Part shown: positions 41,594 to 50,880 of the stretch, one piece after another
Position numbering within the stretch: the first letter of the stretch is position 1
Layout: every line of letters begins with the position of its first letter
DNA from: Bacillota bacterium
Lineage (GTDB): Bacteria; Bacillota; Clostridia; Acetivibrionales; DSM-1351
Length of the DNA stretch: 64,000 nucleotides
NCBI GenBank assembly: GCA_023400235.1
Contig: JAEXFI010000024.1
Coordinates: forward strand, 1 to 64,000
Direction of reading: 5' to 3'
Translations under genes and position numbers: made by a program
Notes under the pieces: model-generated
What the model was told of the DNA's origin: nothing
Database searches by the model: none
The model's input: the letters and a program-made list of their open reading frames with translations, nothing else

Positions 41594-42179
41594 TTCGTAA
41601 GCTGTGGATAATTTTTACTTTTATATGGAATGTATCAACATTCCATTGTATGGGATAGCTCCCCAATTCATTGCAGGTTTCAATCACGGTGTTGTTATAG
41701 TCGCCGTAGGGAGGTCTGAATAATGTAACCTTTGTTCCTGATATTTCTCCCAGCTTCTGATTGCAAAGCTCTATTTCGCTTCTGCATTTTTCTTTCCCAA
41801 TGGTACTCATCCTTAGGTGGGAATACCCGTGGTTGGCTATATCATGGCCGCCCTGTGCTATAAGTCTGACTGCGTCGGGAAACTTTTCTCCCCACTGGCC
41901 TACCATGAAAAAGCTGGCTCTCACATTTTCTTTTTTCAATATCTCCAGAATGGTGGGAATATCTCCAGCCCCCCATGCACAATCAAAAGTTATTGATACC
42001 AGATTCTTATCGGTTTCAACGCTGTATATGGGAAGCACCCTGTTATTGCTGAACACGTTAACCGACCTCAGTATACCGGTGAATCCCGCACAATACAGCA
42101 GCGCCAACAGTCCAATACCCGCAATACAAACACCAAAATACCTAGCAAACCTTTTCCGGTTTATAATAAATACCTTCAT
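41568..42179 (-). pseudogene. PdaB-like polysaccharide deacetylase, C-terminally truncated (203 aa)
   Basis: An N-terminal anchor helix (about 10-32) is followed by a NodB-type deacetylase domain: metal-site motif 1 TFDCAWGAGD, motif 2 NHGYSHLRMS, motif 3 FRPPYGDYN. The domain stops at QWNVDT, where PdaB proteins continue for about 50 residues with the last catalytic motifs. The tail (FHIKVKIIHSLRTTGF) is encoded by foreign sequence and a terminator. PdaB enzymes act on spore-cortex or cell-wall glycans. This marks the right boundary of the accessory island. Confidence 0.8.
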
Positions 42180-42290
42180 TGCATAACCCCTTAAATATTA
42201 ATTTATATACTATTAATATTTAATATTCAAAACAGTTATGTTAGTTGCAGTATAAACACTTCCTATTTCTCATGCCTTACTCTGCTTTTA

Positions 42291-42977
42291 CTATAAATTA
42301 TCCCCTGCCGCTTCAGCGTACAGATAATTCCTTACATCCTTCAGCAGCACCAACACGGAAATCACCACCAGAAATTTCACCACAATAATTCCAATATACA
42401 GGGGCATCACCCACTGCTGCATATTTAGCATAAACGGCAGCACAAGCAACTCCGCAAGGGTACAGCCCGCAATCCAGTACCATCTGTTTTTTGAAGACTT
42501 CATAAACCTCATGGCTACAACCTTGTCACCATTATTTTCTTCCTCCAGCTGTTCCTGTAACGTGAGTGCTTCCTGTGGAATTTCCCCGCCGTCAACACAC
42601 TCCTGATAAAGTCCGGATAACTTGCTGTGTATTCCCCTGCAAGCGGAATAAAAAATAATCAGCTGTGCAACTGTACAAAACACTGGTAACACCATCCGCC
42701 ATAAATTTGAGGGAGAAAACCCGCCATTAAAAATATTGGAGGGATAAAAAATCGTAATCAGTGAAACAAAAAGCATGATTACCGCCGGAGTGGCCCCTTT
42801 TCTGAAATGGGGACATTCCTTTCCCAATCCGTCCAAACCGGCCGCCACAAGTGCATAACCTATAAAATCGGGCAGAATGTCAAAAAAGCCAATATTAATA
42901 TTTACAAAAACAAGTACAAACCCCCATATGACTTGTGAATAATGTTTTCTCAAGCTATCGCCTGCCTTCTCTGACAA
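42291..42977 (-). CDS. Multi-pass membrane protein (228 aa)
   Basis: Six or so helices (about 15-35, 37-50, 62-80, 92-112, 165-190, 195-215) around a central acidic loop (ALTLQEQLEEENNGDK). 'FGFFDILPDFIGYALVAAGL' is a motif seen in uncharacterised clostridial membrane proteins. It overlaps the upstream gene by 23 bp, so they are coupled. Function unknown. Confidence 0.6.
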   Translation of the reverse strand: MSEKAGDSLRKHYSQVIWGFVLVFVNINIGFFDILPDFIGYALVAAGLDGLGKECPHFRKGATPAVIMLFVSLITIFYPSNIFNGGFSPSNLWRMVLPVFCTVAQLIIFYSACRGIHSKLSGLYQECVDGGEIPQEALTLQEQLEEENNGDKVVAMRFMKSSKNRWYWIAGCTLAELLVLPFMLNMQQWVMPLYIGIIVVKFLVVISVLVLLKDVRNYLYAEAAGDNL

Positions 42978-43821
42978 GATTTCTTACATCCTTTGCTGTC
43001 AGTTTATAGTAAAGATCACAGTGAACCATGCTGCTCATTTCACATCTGCCGCCGGAGCTGTCCACGCCAGTTAATCTGATGGGAATAAGCACTTTTGAAA
43101 ACCGGTACGCTGGCACCTTTGAAACGTCCTTAAGGGCATATTCCACATCTATGCTGCCATCTGCTGCCAAGTCTGCAGGAAGTGTGAAATTACTTATAGA
43201 CATTCCGTTTATTTTTACATCAAACATTTCCTGCACTACATCCATAAGTGGGCTTTCCACAGCAGTGAGCCTGATATTGTCAAGAGCCCTGGCAGTACTG
43301 CGCCCCCTGCTGTTGCTGGAGCTCATTCCATTTTCAAATTGCAGGGCATTTTTGCTCAATTGCTCTTCCCTGTAAAGGCACAGCCGGCCAAGATCATATT
43401 CACGTGATACGTTGTCCTTGTCTGTCAGCACAATCTTCGATATGTAAACCGGTTTTTCAGCAGCTTTATCAACCAGCCTCTCTGCACCATTTTTAAGAAA
43501 TACGCTATTAAGATTAATCACCAGCTTATTGATTTTATAGCTGCTGTTGCTTATTGCCTGCATTTCGGAAGTATTGACATAGAACTTATCCGAAGCTATT
43601 TCTGGAAAGCTGGCCTCATACCAATTATTTTCATCGTAGGTATTAGTAATATAATAAAATTCAACCTGGGTATTTTCATCTGTATGACATGCAAGGTAAG
43701 CTTTTAAAAATATGGGGTCGTCAATAGAATACCGCAAAAATGCCCATATATTTATCACCCAGGCAGCGACAACTAAAACTAAAACCACAGCTATACTGAT
43801 AATCTTTATTCCAGGCTTCAT
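42955..43821 (-). CDS. Membrane-anchored hypothetical protein (288 aa)
   Basis: One N-terminal helix (about 5-30) and a long extracytoplasmic beta-rich domain (NTQVEFYYITNTYDENNWY; SKIVLTDKDNVSREYDLGRL; FSKVLIPIRLTGVDSSGGRC). Coupled with the following membrane protein by overlap; the two likely form one unit. Not recognised. Confidence 0.6.
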   Translation of the reverse strand: MKPGIKIISIAVVLVLVVAAWVINIWAFLRYSIDDPIFLKAYLACHTDENTQVEFYYITNTYDENNWYEASFPEIASDKFYVNTSEMQAISNSSYKINKLVINLNSVFLKNGAERLVDKAAEKPVYISKIVLTDKDNVSREYDLGRLCLYREEQLSKNALQFENGMSSSNSRGRSTARALDNIRLTAVESPLMDVVQEMFDVKINGMSISNFTLPADLAADGSIDVEYALKDVSKVPAYRFSKVLIPIRLTGVDSSGGRCEMSSMVHCDLYYKLTAKDVRNLVREGRR

Positions 43822-43916
43822 AAATCACCGGCTTTCATATATTAGCAACCGTATTAACAGTATCAACTACCGCATTAACACATCAACCGTATTAACAATG
43901 TATTATCGAGAAAATC

Positions 43917-44600
43917 TTATAAGGTATTTATTTTCAAAACTTTTCCAAGCTGCTGCTCCGTCACCTGGCTGCTGCTTTTTAAGCCTGTTTGAATAATAAA
44001 CCCTCCGGCTTCCCTGACATCCAGCTCCGCTGCTTCCTGGAGCCAGGTGGCAGGCGCCCAGTCTTCAACCCTGTCATACACATTTGCAGGCCAGCCATAT
44101 GGCTCCCCCGCCTTGTTAAGCTTTCTCCTGTTGCCTGCCACAGTTATATAAAAGTGCCTTTGCAGCTCTATAACCGCATTATCAGCCTTACTGCTGCTCT
44201 TTTTTTCCGTCACCAGCTCTTGTCTGATATCACTGGTATCCAGCATGGACCTGGTCTTGAACAGTTCCCAGAGCTTTTTTGCCTCCGGACTTATCAAGCC
44301 CTGCTGCCACCTGAACTCTATTGATTCCGCAGGATGGCAGACGGCATAAAAATAAGGGTACAGCCTTTGTGAAATAAAGCCCTTATGGCCTCCCAATATA
44401 CACCCGAAGGCCAGCCTTTTCTCTTCTGCAGCTCTGTCCTTCCAGCACCAGGGATCAGTGTCGGGCTCTCCGGTATGCCAGGCTTCTTTAGACGTTTCAT
44501 CCGCTACGGAAGGCAAGCCCGGAAGAATATTGGACAGAGCCATGAACCCCAGTTGGTTTACTCGATTTAAAAACTGCTCATAATTAAGGAGCTTTTCCAT
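43917..44600 (-). CDS. AlkZ-related protein (227 aa)
   Basis: 'LPSVADETSKEAWHTGEPDT', 'WCWKDRAAEEKRLAFGCILG' and 'KLWELFKTRSMLDTSDIRQE' follow the pattern of the uncharacterised 'AlkZ-related' proteins, relatives of the winged-helix YcaQ/AlkZ glycosylases. It lacks the full YcaQ length (about 400 aa). A DNA-repair role is only inferred. GGAGGAATATTAAA precedes the ATG; it lies 54 bp after the DUF3795 gene, same strand. Confidence 0.7.
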   Translation of the reverse strand: MEKLLNYEQFLNRVNQLGFMALSNILPGLPSVADETSKEAWHTGEPDTDPWCWKDRAAEEKRLAFGCILGGHKGFISQRLYPYFYAVCHPAESIEFRWQQGLISPEAKKLWELFKTRSMLDTSDIRQELVTEKKSSSKADNAVIELQRHFYITVAGNRRKLNKAGEPYGWPANVYDRVEDWAPATWLQEAAELDVREAGGFIIQTGLKSSSQVTEQQLGKVLKINTL

Positions 44601-44654
44601 TTTAATATTCCTCCATTGTAATGTTATGGGGCTTTAAGCCCGTACTTATTCTGC

Positions 44655-44912
44655 TTAATCACCATTCCACTTTTTGCATTGTCCGATTCTAAAGCCGTTA
44701 TCTCCATGAACCGGATCATAGGAGAAATTTTCCAGCACCTGACAGGGAAAGCTCTGGCACTGTCCGCAATGGGCTTTTTCCCTGCTCTCGCAGCAGCTCT
44801 TCACCTCGCACTGCCCCCAGGCAGGTTGTGTAATATTACTGCACCCAGTACAGTCGAACTGCTCTCTGTAATTACATTCACTGCAAATAATTCCACATCT
44901 TGATTCTATCAT
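44655..44912 (-). CDS. DUF3795 cysteine-rich protein (85 aa)
   Basis: Ten cysteines arranged as CGIICSECNYREQFDCTGC, then CEVKSCC, CGQCQSFPC and a final GQCKKW match the DUF3795 zinc-binding family. Function unknown. GGGGGGCTGAAATG is the start region. It is upstream of the AlkZ-related gene. Confidence 0.85.
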   Translation of the reverse strand: MIESRCGIICSECNYREQFDCTGCSNITQPAWGQCEVKSCCESREKAHCGQCQSFPCQVLENFSYDPVHGDNGFRIGQCKKWNGD

Positions 44913-44951
44913 TTCAGCCCCCCTGATTTATGCCAAACGGCAAAATAAAAG

Positions 44952-45114
44952 TCAATTACTATGGGCTGGAAGCCCATAGTCTTGGTTTGAAGCTAAAGTC
45001 CCCTTAATAAAAAACTTTTCAAGCTCAAAATACGTTCAAAATCAGCTTAAAAGAGCCTTTCACCTGAAGGTAATCTTCACTTAAAAGTGAAGGCTTTGTA
45101 CCGTAATTGACTTT
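44952..45114. repeat. Small repeat unit with AAAGTCAATTAC-type ends, copy 1
   Basis: AAAGTCAATTACTATG at 44951-44966 and its inverted counterpart TAATTGACTTT at 45104-45114 bracket a non-coding region containing the hairpin TATGGGCTGGAAGCCCATA. A shorter unit with the same termini lies at 47368-47411. Looks like a miniature inverted-repeat element. The rest of 44913-45202 holds no gene. Confidence 0.5.
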
Positions 45115-45202
45115 GGTAAGGAGCAGCTTTGATACAGCCTGATACATGCCGCCGCAGCCTGCTGCCTTTTCTACTGGAATAATAACACAGCAAACCGGAC
45201 AA

Positions 45203-46111
45203 CTATATGTCACGTTCGTAGACTGATAAAGTATTTTTTGCAGTTTCTATTATCTTTGCTCTGATTTCAAAAGGCTCTATAACCTCTACCTTGTCTCCGA
45301 AGGAAAGCAGCCACCTCAACATATATTCTCTGTCGGTAAATCCCACAGTGAGCTTCAGCTTTCCCCGGGAGTCTTCCTCAAAGCAGTTTGGCCCGTATTC
45401 CTCCACAAGCAGGAATTTTGCTTCACTTTCAAATATGGCAGTTAATTCAGTACTATCCTGAAAATAACTGTCCAGCTCTATTTCTTCAAGCCTGACTCCT
45501 CTAGGTTCATAAGGTGTGCAGGTAATTACAGGCTGCCAAAGCCTGTTAAGCTTGAAAAGTCTGTAAGCCTTCTTCTCGGTGCAATACCCGTATACATACC
45601 AGGAGTCCCATTTGTACGTAACCAGGTACGGTTCGATAATACGGCTGTTTTCACCTTTATTTGAATAATAATCAAACTTAACCAGCCTGTGTTCAGCTAT
45701 GGCTGTTTTTAGAAGGCTTATTTTCTCAGAAAGGCTGCTCCTATAGTGGGATGCCAGGTCTATGGCCACCATTTCCGCTGAGGTAACATTTTCTGCTGGA
45801 GACAACTTATCAATAAGTACGGCAATGTCCTTTGAGGCCGAAACACTTCCAATGCTTTTGAGCCCGGAGATTATATTCTGCATTTCACTGACCGACATAG
45901 CCCTTTTGTCCAGCTTATAGCCTTTTGCCAAAGCTATGCCCCCGTCGCCGCCCTGATAAGTCACCACTGGTATTCCCGCCTTGCAGATTGCCTCAATATC
46001 TCTCTGAATAGTTCTTCTGGATACCTCGAATCTTTCCGCAAGCTCAGGAGCTGTTACCTTCTCCTTCTGCTGAAGGATGGTTATAATCCCAAGCAACCTG
46101 TCTATTTTCAT
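45203..46111 (-). CDS. HTH-WYL transcriptional regulator (302 aa)
   Basis: An N-terminal HTH_11 (about 1-60, VTAPELAERFEVSRRTIQRD) and a central WYL domain (about 140-220, VKFDYYSNKGENSRIIEPYL, KWDSWYVYGYC, YRLFKLNRL) define a YafY-type regulator. The C-terminal WCX part is present. WYL proteins sense small ligands or nucleic acids. It overlaps the M24 peptidase gene by 4 bp (ATGA), so the two are coupled. Confidence 0.9.
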   Translation of the reverse strand: MKIDRLLGIITILQQKEKVTAPELAERFEVSRRTIQRDIEAICKAGIPVVTYQGGDGGIALAKGYKLDKRAMSVSEMQNIISGLKSIGSVSASKDIAVLIDKLSPAENVTSAEMVAIDLASHYRSSLSEKISLLKTAIAEHRLVKFDYYSNKGENSRIIEPYLVTYKWDSWYVYGYCTEKKAYRLFKLNRLWQPVITCTPYEPRGVRLEEIELDSYFQDSTELTAIFESEAKFLLVEEYGPNCFEEDSRGKLKLTVGFTDREYMLRWLLSFGDKVEVIEPFEIRAKIIETAKNTLSVYERDI

Positions 46112-47298
46112 ATCACAATGATATCCTTTTCTCCGCCTGTAATAAGCTGCCCGCCTTCAGGTGCCACTATATATGTGTCCTCGACACCTACCATTCCAAC
46201 ACCCGGAATACCCTTCTTTGGCTCCAGGGCAATTGCCATGTTTTCTAAAAGGGGACTGTCAAAACCCTTTGCAATGGCCGGAAGCTCATCAATATGCAGC
46301 CCGATGCCGTGGCCCAGAAACTTAACCCTCCTGCTTCCAAAACCCATAAAATTCTGCAGAAAATGCCCATCAAGCTCTGACATTATGGTCTCATATATCT
46401 GAGACGGTCTGTTACCTGGCTTCAGCATGTCAGCAGTACGTCTCTGCACCTCCATGCATTTTCGGTGAGCCTTTAAAACCTCGTCTGAGGGTGTGCCTCC
46501 AAACATGTATACCTGGGTCCGGTCACTGTGATAGCCATTCATACCGAAGCCGATATCCACAAAAACCAGATCACCCTTTTTCAGAAAGCTTTCCCTGCTG
46601 CCCAGGATAGGAACAGCAGCACTCATCCCCCTCATGCCTCCCGGCCCGTCAAAGTTTGTGGGATAAAGGGAATTTTCTCCGAATCCGATCTGTCCGGCTA
46701 TCATCTCTGTTTGATGGCGGTAGAAGCGTGATACCCCGTGAAATCCGTTCTTAAGCATCTGCTCATAAAGCTCTGCCGTAAAATCCAATTCACTCATGCC
46801 TTCTCTCAGAATGGAGGGAACAATGTCCTCCAGCAGCTTTTTGTGCTGTTTTCCCGACTCCTTCATCCAAAAGAGCTCAAAAGAGCTTTTTACCGCTCTT
46901 ACTTCAAATATAATATTATCAAGGCTGATTATTTCCTTAATGGCAAAATACTTTTTCAGCCTTTCAAGAATTCCCACTGTCATTATTTCCGTTTCCACCA
47001 GCACCTTCCCCAGCTCGCTCCCTGCAACAGCGGCTGCGTCTCTGTAGCTTTCCATGGGATAAATGCAGGAAAGAGGTGATTCCTCAACTGCTCTTTCAAA
47101 GCTCCTTCTGGCAAAATAAAAGACTTCTCCGCTCCTTTTTAAAAGAAGAAGTCCGTCCTGCATGGTGCCGGTAAGATAGTACTGGTTGACACGGCTTAAA
47201 ATAATGGCAGTATCCCAATCAGAGTGCTTCACATTTATTGTTCTGCAAAGCTTGCTTATTCTTTCGTTTAACTCTATGTCTGTAACATCTATTTGCAT
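46108..47298 (-). CDS. M24-family metallopeptidase, Xaa-Pro-aminopeptidase-like (396 aa)
   Basis: An N-terminal creatinase-like domain (about 1-150) is followed by the pita-bread peptidase domain with metal ligands in VFVDIGFGMNGYHSDRTQV (two Asp), LGHGIGLHIDE (His), ALEPKKG (Glu) and GVEDTYIV (Glu). All five ligands are visible. It likely removes N-terminal residues next to proline. It is upstream of, and overlaps, the WYL regulator gene. Confidence 0.9.
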   Translation of the reverse strand: MQIDVTDIELNERISKLCRTINVKHSDWDTAIILSRVNQYYLTGTMQDGLLLLKRSGEVFYFARRSFERAVEESPLSCIYPMESYRDAAAVAGSELGKVLVETEIMTVGILERLKKYFAIKEIISLDNIIFEVRAVKSSFELFWMKESGKQHKKLLEDIVPSILREGMSELDFTAELYEQMLKNGFHGVSRFYRHQTEMIAGQIGFGENSLYPTNFDGPGGMRGMSAAVPILGSRESFLKKGDLVFVDIGFGMNGYHSDRTQVYMFGGTPSDEVLKAHRKCMEVQRRTADMLKPGNRPSQIYETIMSELDGHFLQNFMGFGSRRVKFLGHGIGLHIDELPAIAKGFDSPLLENMAIALEPKKGIPGVGMVGVEDTYIVAPEGGQLITGGEKDIIVI

Positions 47299-47367
47299 AT
47301 TATCAACAAGTCTCCTATAGCATTAATTGTTTAAGCATCATGTATCCCAAGGCTTTTTTCCCAAGTC

Positions 47368-47411
47368 AATTACTATCACCTGAAAGCAAAAGTTTCAACC
47401 TTAATTGACTT
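47368..47411. repeat. Small repeat unit with AAGTCAATTAC-type ends, copy 2
   Basis: AAGTCAATTA at 47369-47378 and the inverted TAATTGACTT at 47400-47409 flank a roughly 20-bp spacer, in the 205-bp gap before the M24 gene. It shares its termini with the unit at 44952-45114. Confidence 0.45.
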
Positions 47412-47503
47412 TATGACACACCATAATTTTATCATAAAATAGCAGATACAGGCAAAAAATAATTTCTCATGCTGCATTAATAAAGTCTCAGGGATAACGA
47501 ATA

Positions 47504-49300
47504 TCAGGAATAATAAATATCTGAAAACTCTATATTAATTCTTTCTATTCTCCTTTGGCATTCAACCTCTTCAATCAAGAATTCTTCGCCCTTTTTGTCA
47601 ACTGTATTATCAATTGTAATAACAGGAAGCTCAACCAGAAACTCACTGCCCTTTCCAAATTCACTTACTGTACGGATGCTCCCTCCGTGCATTTCAACGA
47701 AAGATTTAACCATGGAAAGCCCAATACCGCTTCCGTCGGTATTTTTAACCAGTGTCTGCTCAACCTGGGCAAAGCGTTCAAAAATAGACTGCTGCTTTTC
47801 TTTTGGAATACCAATTCCCGTATCCTTTACAGATATTAAAACACTTTCTCCCCTGTCCTGTATCATAATAAATATACTTCCACCCTTGTCAGTAAACTTT
47901 ATGGCATTTGAAATAAGATTAAGCATGATTCTTTCTATTTTATCAACATCGCAGGCCAGTATGATCTCCTGGGCATTTTTTTCAAAATAAAGGTTTATCC
48001 CTTTATTTTCAGTGAATTCTTTAATAGAAAGGGTTATGTCTTCAACTATTTTTACTATATTATGGTTACAGGAGTATTTTTTAAGAAAACCAACATCAAT
48101 TTTCGTGGTGTCGATCAAATTGTTTACCAACCTCATAAGCCTATAGCAATTCTGTCTCATGGTCTTCAAATGTTTTCCCAGATTTATTGCTCCAGGGTGT
48201 GTTTCCCTGTCAAAATAAAATTTGCACAGTTGGATGGAAGCCAATATTACATTTAAAGGAGTCCTGAAATCATGGGTGATATTGGCGAAAAACTGAGTTC
48301 TGAGACCCTCAAGCTCCGCCGATTCCTTTAAGAGTCTCTTATCCTCCTCAACCAGCATTTTGAGCCTTTCAATAATTTTTGTTTTCAGAACGTAGGATAC
48401 CAGCAGCACGCAGCAAAGTATGCCGGCAGCTGCAGTAATAAAGGTCAGAATTAAAAAATCCTTTTTCAAGGTTTCCAAGTCCTTGAAAACCTCCTTTTCA
48501 GGGGCGGTTAAAGCCAAAAACCATCCGGAGGGCGTGATTCTTGAGAAGGATGCAAAGTAGCTGACACCGGAATTGTTGTAAAAGGTGTAGCCGATATTTT
48601 TAATCTTAATATCCCCGTACAGGTGTATAAATGCCGGATTCATGGCATCAATGGACTTGTCCGGTTGAATAAGCTCAATGTCGGGATGGGCAATCAGGCT
48701 TCCCCTATTGCTGACAATAAAGCTGAAACCTGTATCACCCATGGTCAGCTTGCTTATCATATTATTAATATAAAGCGGATCAATGGACGCTGAAAGGGTT
48801 CCAACAATCACTCCTTTTCCATTTTTTACGGGAGCTGTACAGACCAGTATATTCTTGTTTTCTATACCCCCATCAAAAGGCTCTGAAATGACGGTTTCAC
48901 CTTTAAGAGCCCTCCTGATCCACTCCTTTTGGGACAAGTCCAGTACAACACCTGTAGTACAATTTCCTTTACCGTATATATCAGTAACCTGGAACCGCAA
49001 TACCCCCAATCTTTTGGCTTCCTCAATCAATACAGGCTTTTGTATCTGCCATATCATGGATTGGATATCTTCTCTGAAGCTTATTCCTTCTATGATAGTT
49101 TTGAACTCATTCAGATGCTGGTTCAAAAGATTTGCATTATCCTCCGTACGGCTTACTGCAGAGTTTATTATACTATTTTTAAGTACTTTGGATGCATTCT
49201 GATAGGATATGATTCCCGACACTCCGAATATAAGTAATATCAGCAGGAAAATTATTGATAAGAATTCAATTCCGGGAATGCGTCTAGATTTGATTTTCAT
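47504..49300 (-). CDS. Cache-type sensor histidine kinase (598 aa)
   Basis: Two transmembrane helices (about 12-32 and 275-300) bracket an extracytoplasmic dCache-like sensor (MTEDNANLLNQHLNE..., VGTLSASIDPLYINNMISKL, GFSFIVSNRGSLIAHPD). HisKA follows (about 338-400; FFANITHDFRTPLNVIL, His in THDFRTP), then HATPase with NLISNAIKFTDKGG, DTGIGIPKEKQ and GSGIGLSMVKSF. No response regulator is adjacent. Start ATG 49300 with GGGAGA 6 nt upstream, immediately after two tandem copies of the structured leader element. Confidence 0.92.
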   Translation of the reverse strand: MKIKSRRIPGIEFLSIIFLLILLIFGVSGIISYQNASKVLKNSIINSAVSRTEDNANLLNQHLNEFKTIIEGISFREDIQSMIWQIQKPVLIEEAKRLGVLRFQVTDIYGKGNCTTGVVLDLSQKEWIRRALKGETVISEPFDGGIENKNILVCTAPVKNGKGVIVGTLSASIDPLYINNMISKLTMGDTGFSFIVSNRGSLIAHPDIELIQPDKSIDAMNPAFIHLYGDIKIKNIGYTFYNNSGVSYFASFSRITPSGWFLALTAPEKEVFKDLETLKKDFLILTFITAAAGILCCVLLVSYVLKTKIIERLKMLVEEDKRLLKESAELEGLRTQFFANITHDFRTPLNVILASIQLCKFYFDRETHPGAINLGKHLKTMRQNCYRLMRLVNNLIDTTKIDVGFLKKYSCNHNIVKIVEDITLSIKEFTENKGINLYFEKNAQEIILACDVDKIERIMLNLISNAIKFTDKGGSIFIMIQDRGESVLISVKDTGIGIPKEKQQSIFERFAQVEQTLVKNTDGSGIGLSMVKSFVEMHGGSIRTVSEFGKGSEFLVELPVITIDNTVDKKGEEFLIEEVECQRRIERINIEFSDIYYS

Positions 49301-49313
49301 ATTAATCTCCCAT

Positions 49314-49409
49314 CTTCAAGCAAAGCGCGTACATAAATAGTAATGAAAGACACGCAGTGGCTTTCGCTGCGTGAAATCCATTTTGACTTGCCACGTGCAT
49401 CTTTCACGC
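49314..49409 (-). repeat. Structured leader element, copy B
   Basis: Same element as 17040-17132. Stem arms TTTCACGC and GCGTGAAA at 49402-49409 and 49369-49376; CGCAG-C-GAAA-G-CCA-CTGCG hairpin; conserved TTTCATTACTATTT; then the kinase ribosome site GGGAGATTAAT. The 3'-most of the tandem pair. Confidence 0.7.
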
Positions 49410-49418
49410 TAACCTCCC

Positions 49419-49516
49419 ATCTACGCGCATGGCGCGTACACAAATAGTAATGAAAGGCACGCAGTGGCTTTCGCTGCTTGAAAGTCACATTGACACACAA
49501 CATGTATCTTTCAAGC
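49419..49516 (-). repeat. Structured leader element, copy C
   Basis: Upstream tandem copy. Its long-range stem is GCTTGAAA/TTTCAAGC (49509-49516 with 49476-49483): both arms changed together relative to copies A and B, a compensatory change that supports real pairing. Its terminal hairpin arms are ACGCGC and GCGCGT. Confidence 0.7.
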
Positions 49517-49641
49517 TAATCCCAAATCAGAATAAGAATTACTTTTGATTATATCGTGAATTTATTTTACTACTTATTTACATTTTTTTCTATATCTTCT
49601 ATGCATTTTAGGACTTTCCTAAAAAAATTAGGATAAATGCA

Positions 49642-50850
49642 TCACCACTCTCCCTGAATCTCCTCATCCTTATGGTCCAGATAAAATTTTGATATATCGA
49701 AATAATTCCCGCTGACTCCAAAGGTACAATCAACATTAACCCAGCTTTTTGCCTGAGAATCATAAAACTGGTTCCAGGCATGATCCCCCCATGCCAGCCC
49801 GCTGTACCCAAGTCCCGTCACCAGCCTCACCTTTATGCCGTTTGCCCTGCACATTGAAATAAACAGGCTTGAATAATCAAAACATATTCCCTGCCTGGTC
49901 TCATAGCATATAATAGTTCCTGATTGGGTATCTTTGGTTTCCTTTGCTATCTTTCTTGCCTTTTCATAATCGTATTTTATGTTGCCGGTTATCCACTTGT
50001 ACAGCTTTTTGCTTTTATCATATTCCCCTTCTTCACTTTTTGTAAGTTCAAGGGCCAGTTTGTCGATTTCAGGAGTGGACTTGACCGCATCATCCAGAGT
50101 AACCCCGTTGAAATACTGAATCACCTTTATATTGTAATTTCCCAGTGCATCCTTGATATTTTCCGCTATTTTTGCCCTCTGTGTGCTTAATTCCTCCTGC
50201 TTGTTAAACTGGTCATTAATAATAACCGGTATTTTCCTGGCTATGTCCGAATCAACTACAGGTTTTAGTGCAGTATCATATACTGCATTCAGAACCTTCG
50301 ATTCATCAATATATTTTGAAAGCCCCGGAACAGTAAAATAATATGAGAAGAAATAAAATATGAAGCTAAGACAGATGAGAGTAACCACTGCCTTCGGTAT
50401 ACTGCAAAAAAATGACACAAGCCTTTTGGCAAAGGTGCTCATAGAGCTCATAGCCTTATATATATGATTTGCCAGCCCTTCAAATACATAATTGTATAAA
50501 GGGTATGTGACCAGCCGTAATATCAGCACAACCACAATAAGTATTATAAAAGCAGCGCACAGATAGGTATAGATGTTATTTGCATCCAGACTGGCTTTAA
50601 CAGCAGCAGGCAGCCAATTGTATATGGTTTTGAAAACAAGGTTGTCCCTGTCAAAAAGTATGCCCTTTGTAAATAGAAGCGCAATCAGCAGAGCAGCTAT
50701 GAACTCCAGATTATTGACAATGGAAAAAAAACCGTTAATAATCCTGTCACGGCTAAAAGGAGTGAACAAGGACATAACAAGTATAACAATTACAGGTATT
50801 ATCAATATTAAACTGACCGGATTAAAATCAATATTTTGCAAATCTGCCAC
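49642..50850 (-). CDS. Membrane transglutaminase-like protein (402 aa)
   Basis: Four N-terminal helices (about 10-30, 45-62, 92-115, 150-175) precede a transglutaminase-like domain (about 265-390) with the Cys-His-Asp triad: RQGICFDYSSLFISMCR, WGDHAWNQFYD and WVNVDCTFGVS. These proteins are often proteases or cross-linkers of surface polymers. It seems monocistronic. 49520-49641 downstream holds no clear terminator. Confidence 0.88.
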   Translation of the reverse strand: MADLQNIDFNPVSLILIIPVIVILVMSLFTPFSRDRIINGFFSIVNNLEFIAALLIALLFTKGILFDRDNLVFKTIYNWLPAAVKASLDANNIYTYLCAAFIILIVVVLILRLVTYPLYNYVFEGLANHIYKAMSSMSTFAKRLVSFFCSIPKAVVTLICLSFIFYFFSYYFTVPGLSKYIDESKVLNAVYDTALKPVVDSDIARKIPVIINDQFNKQEELSTQRAKIAENIKDALGNYNIKVIQYFNGVTLDDAVKSTPEIDKLALELTKSEEGEYDKSKKLYKWITGNIKYDYEKARKIAKETKDTQSGTIICYETRQGICFDYSSLFISMCRANGIKVRLVTGLGYSGLAWGDHAWNQFYDSQAKSWVNVDCTFGVSGNYFDISKFYLDHKDEEIQGEW

Positions 50851-50880
50851 CTTGATTCAGCAGGAATCCTCTATTATCTG

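Noticed and set aside
45025..45213. 62-aa ORF with CPVCC motif
   Set aside because: It overlaps the WYL gene end and a repeat unit, lacks a ribosome site and looks like a chance frame.
49297..49503. 68-residue ORF over the tandem leader elements
   Set aside because: It is formed by repeated non-coding sequence, has no ribosome site and is not conserved between the element copies.
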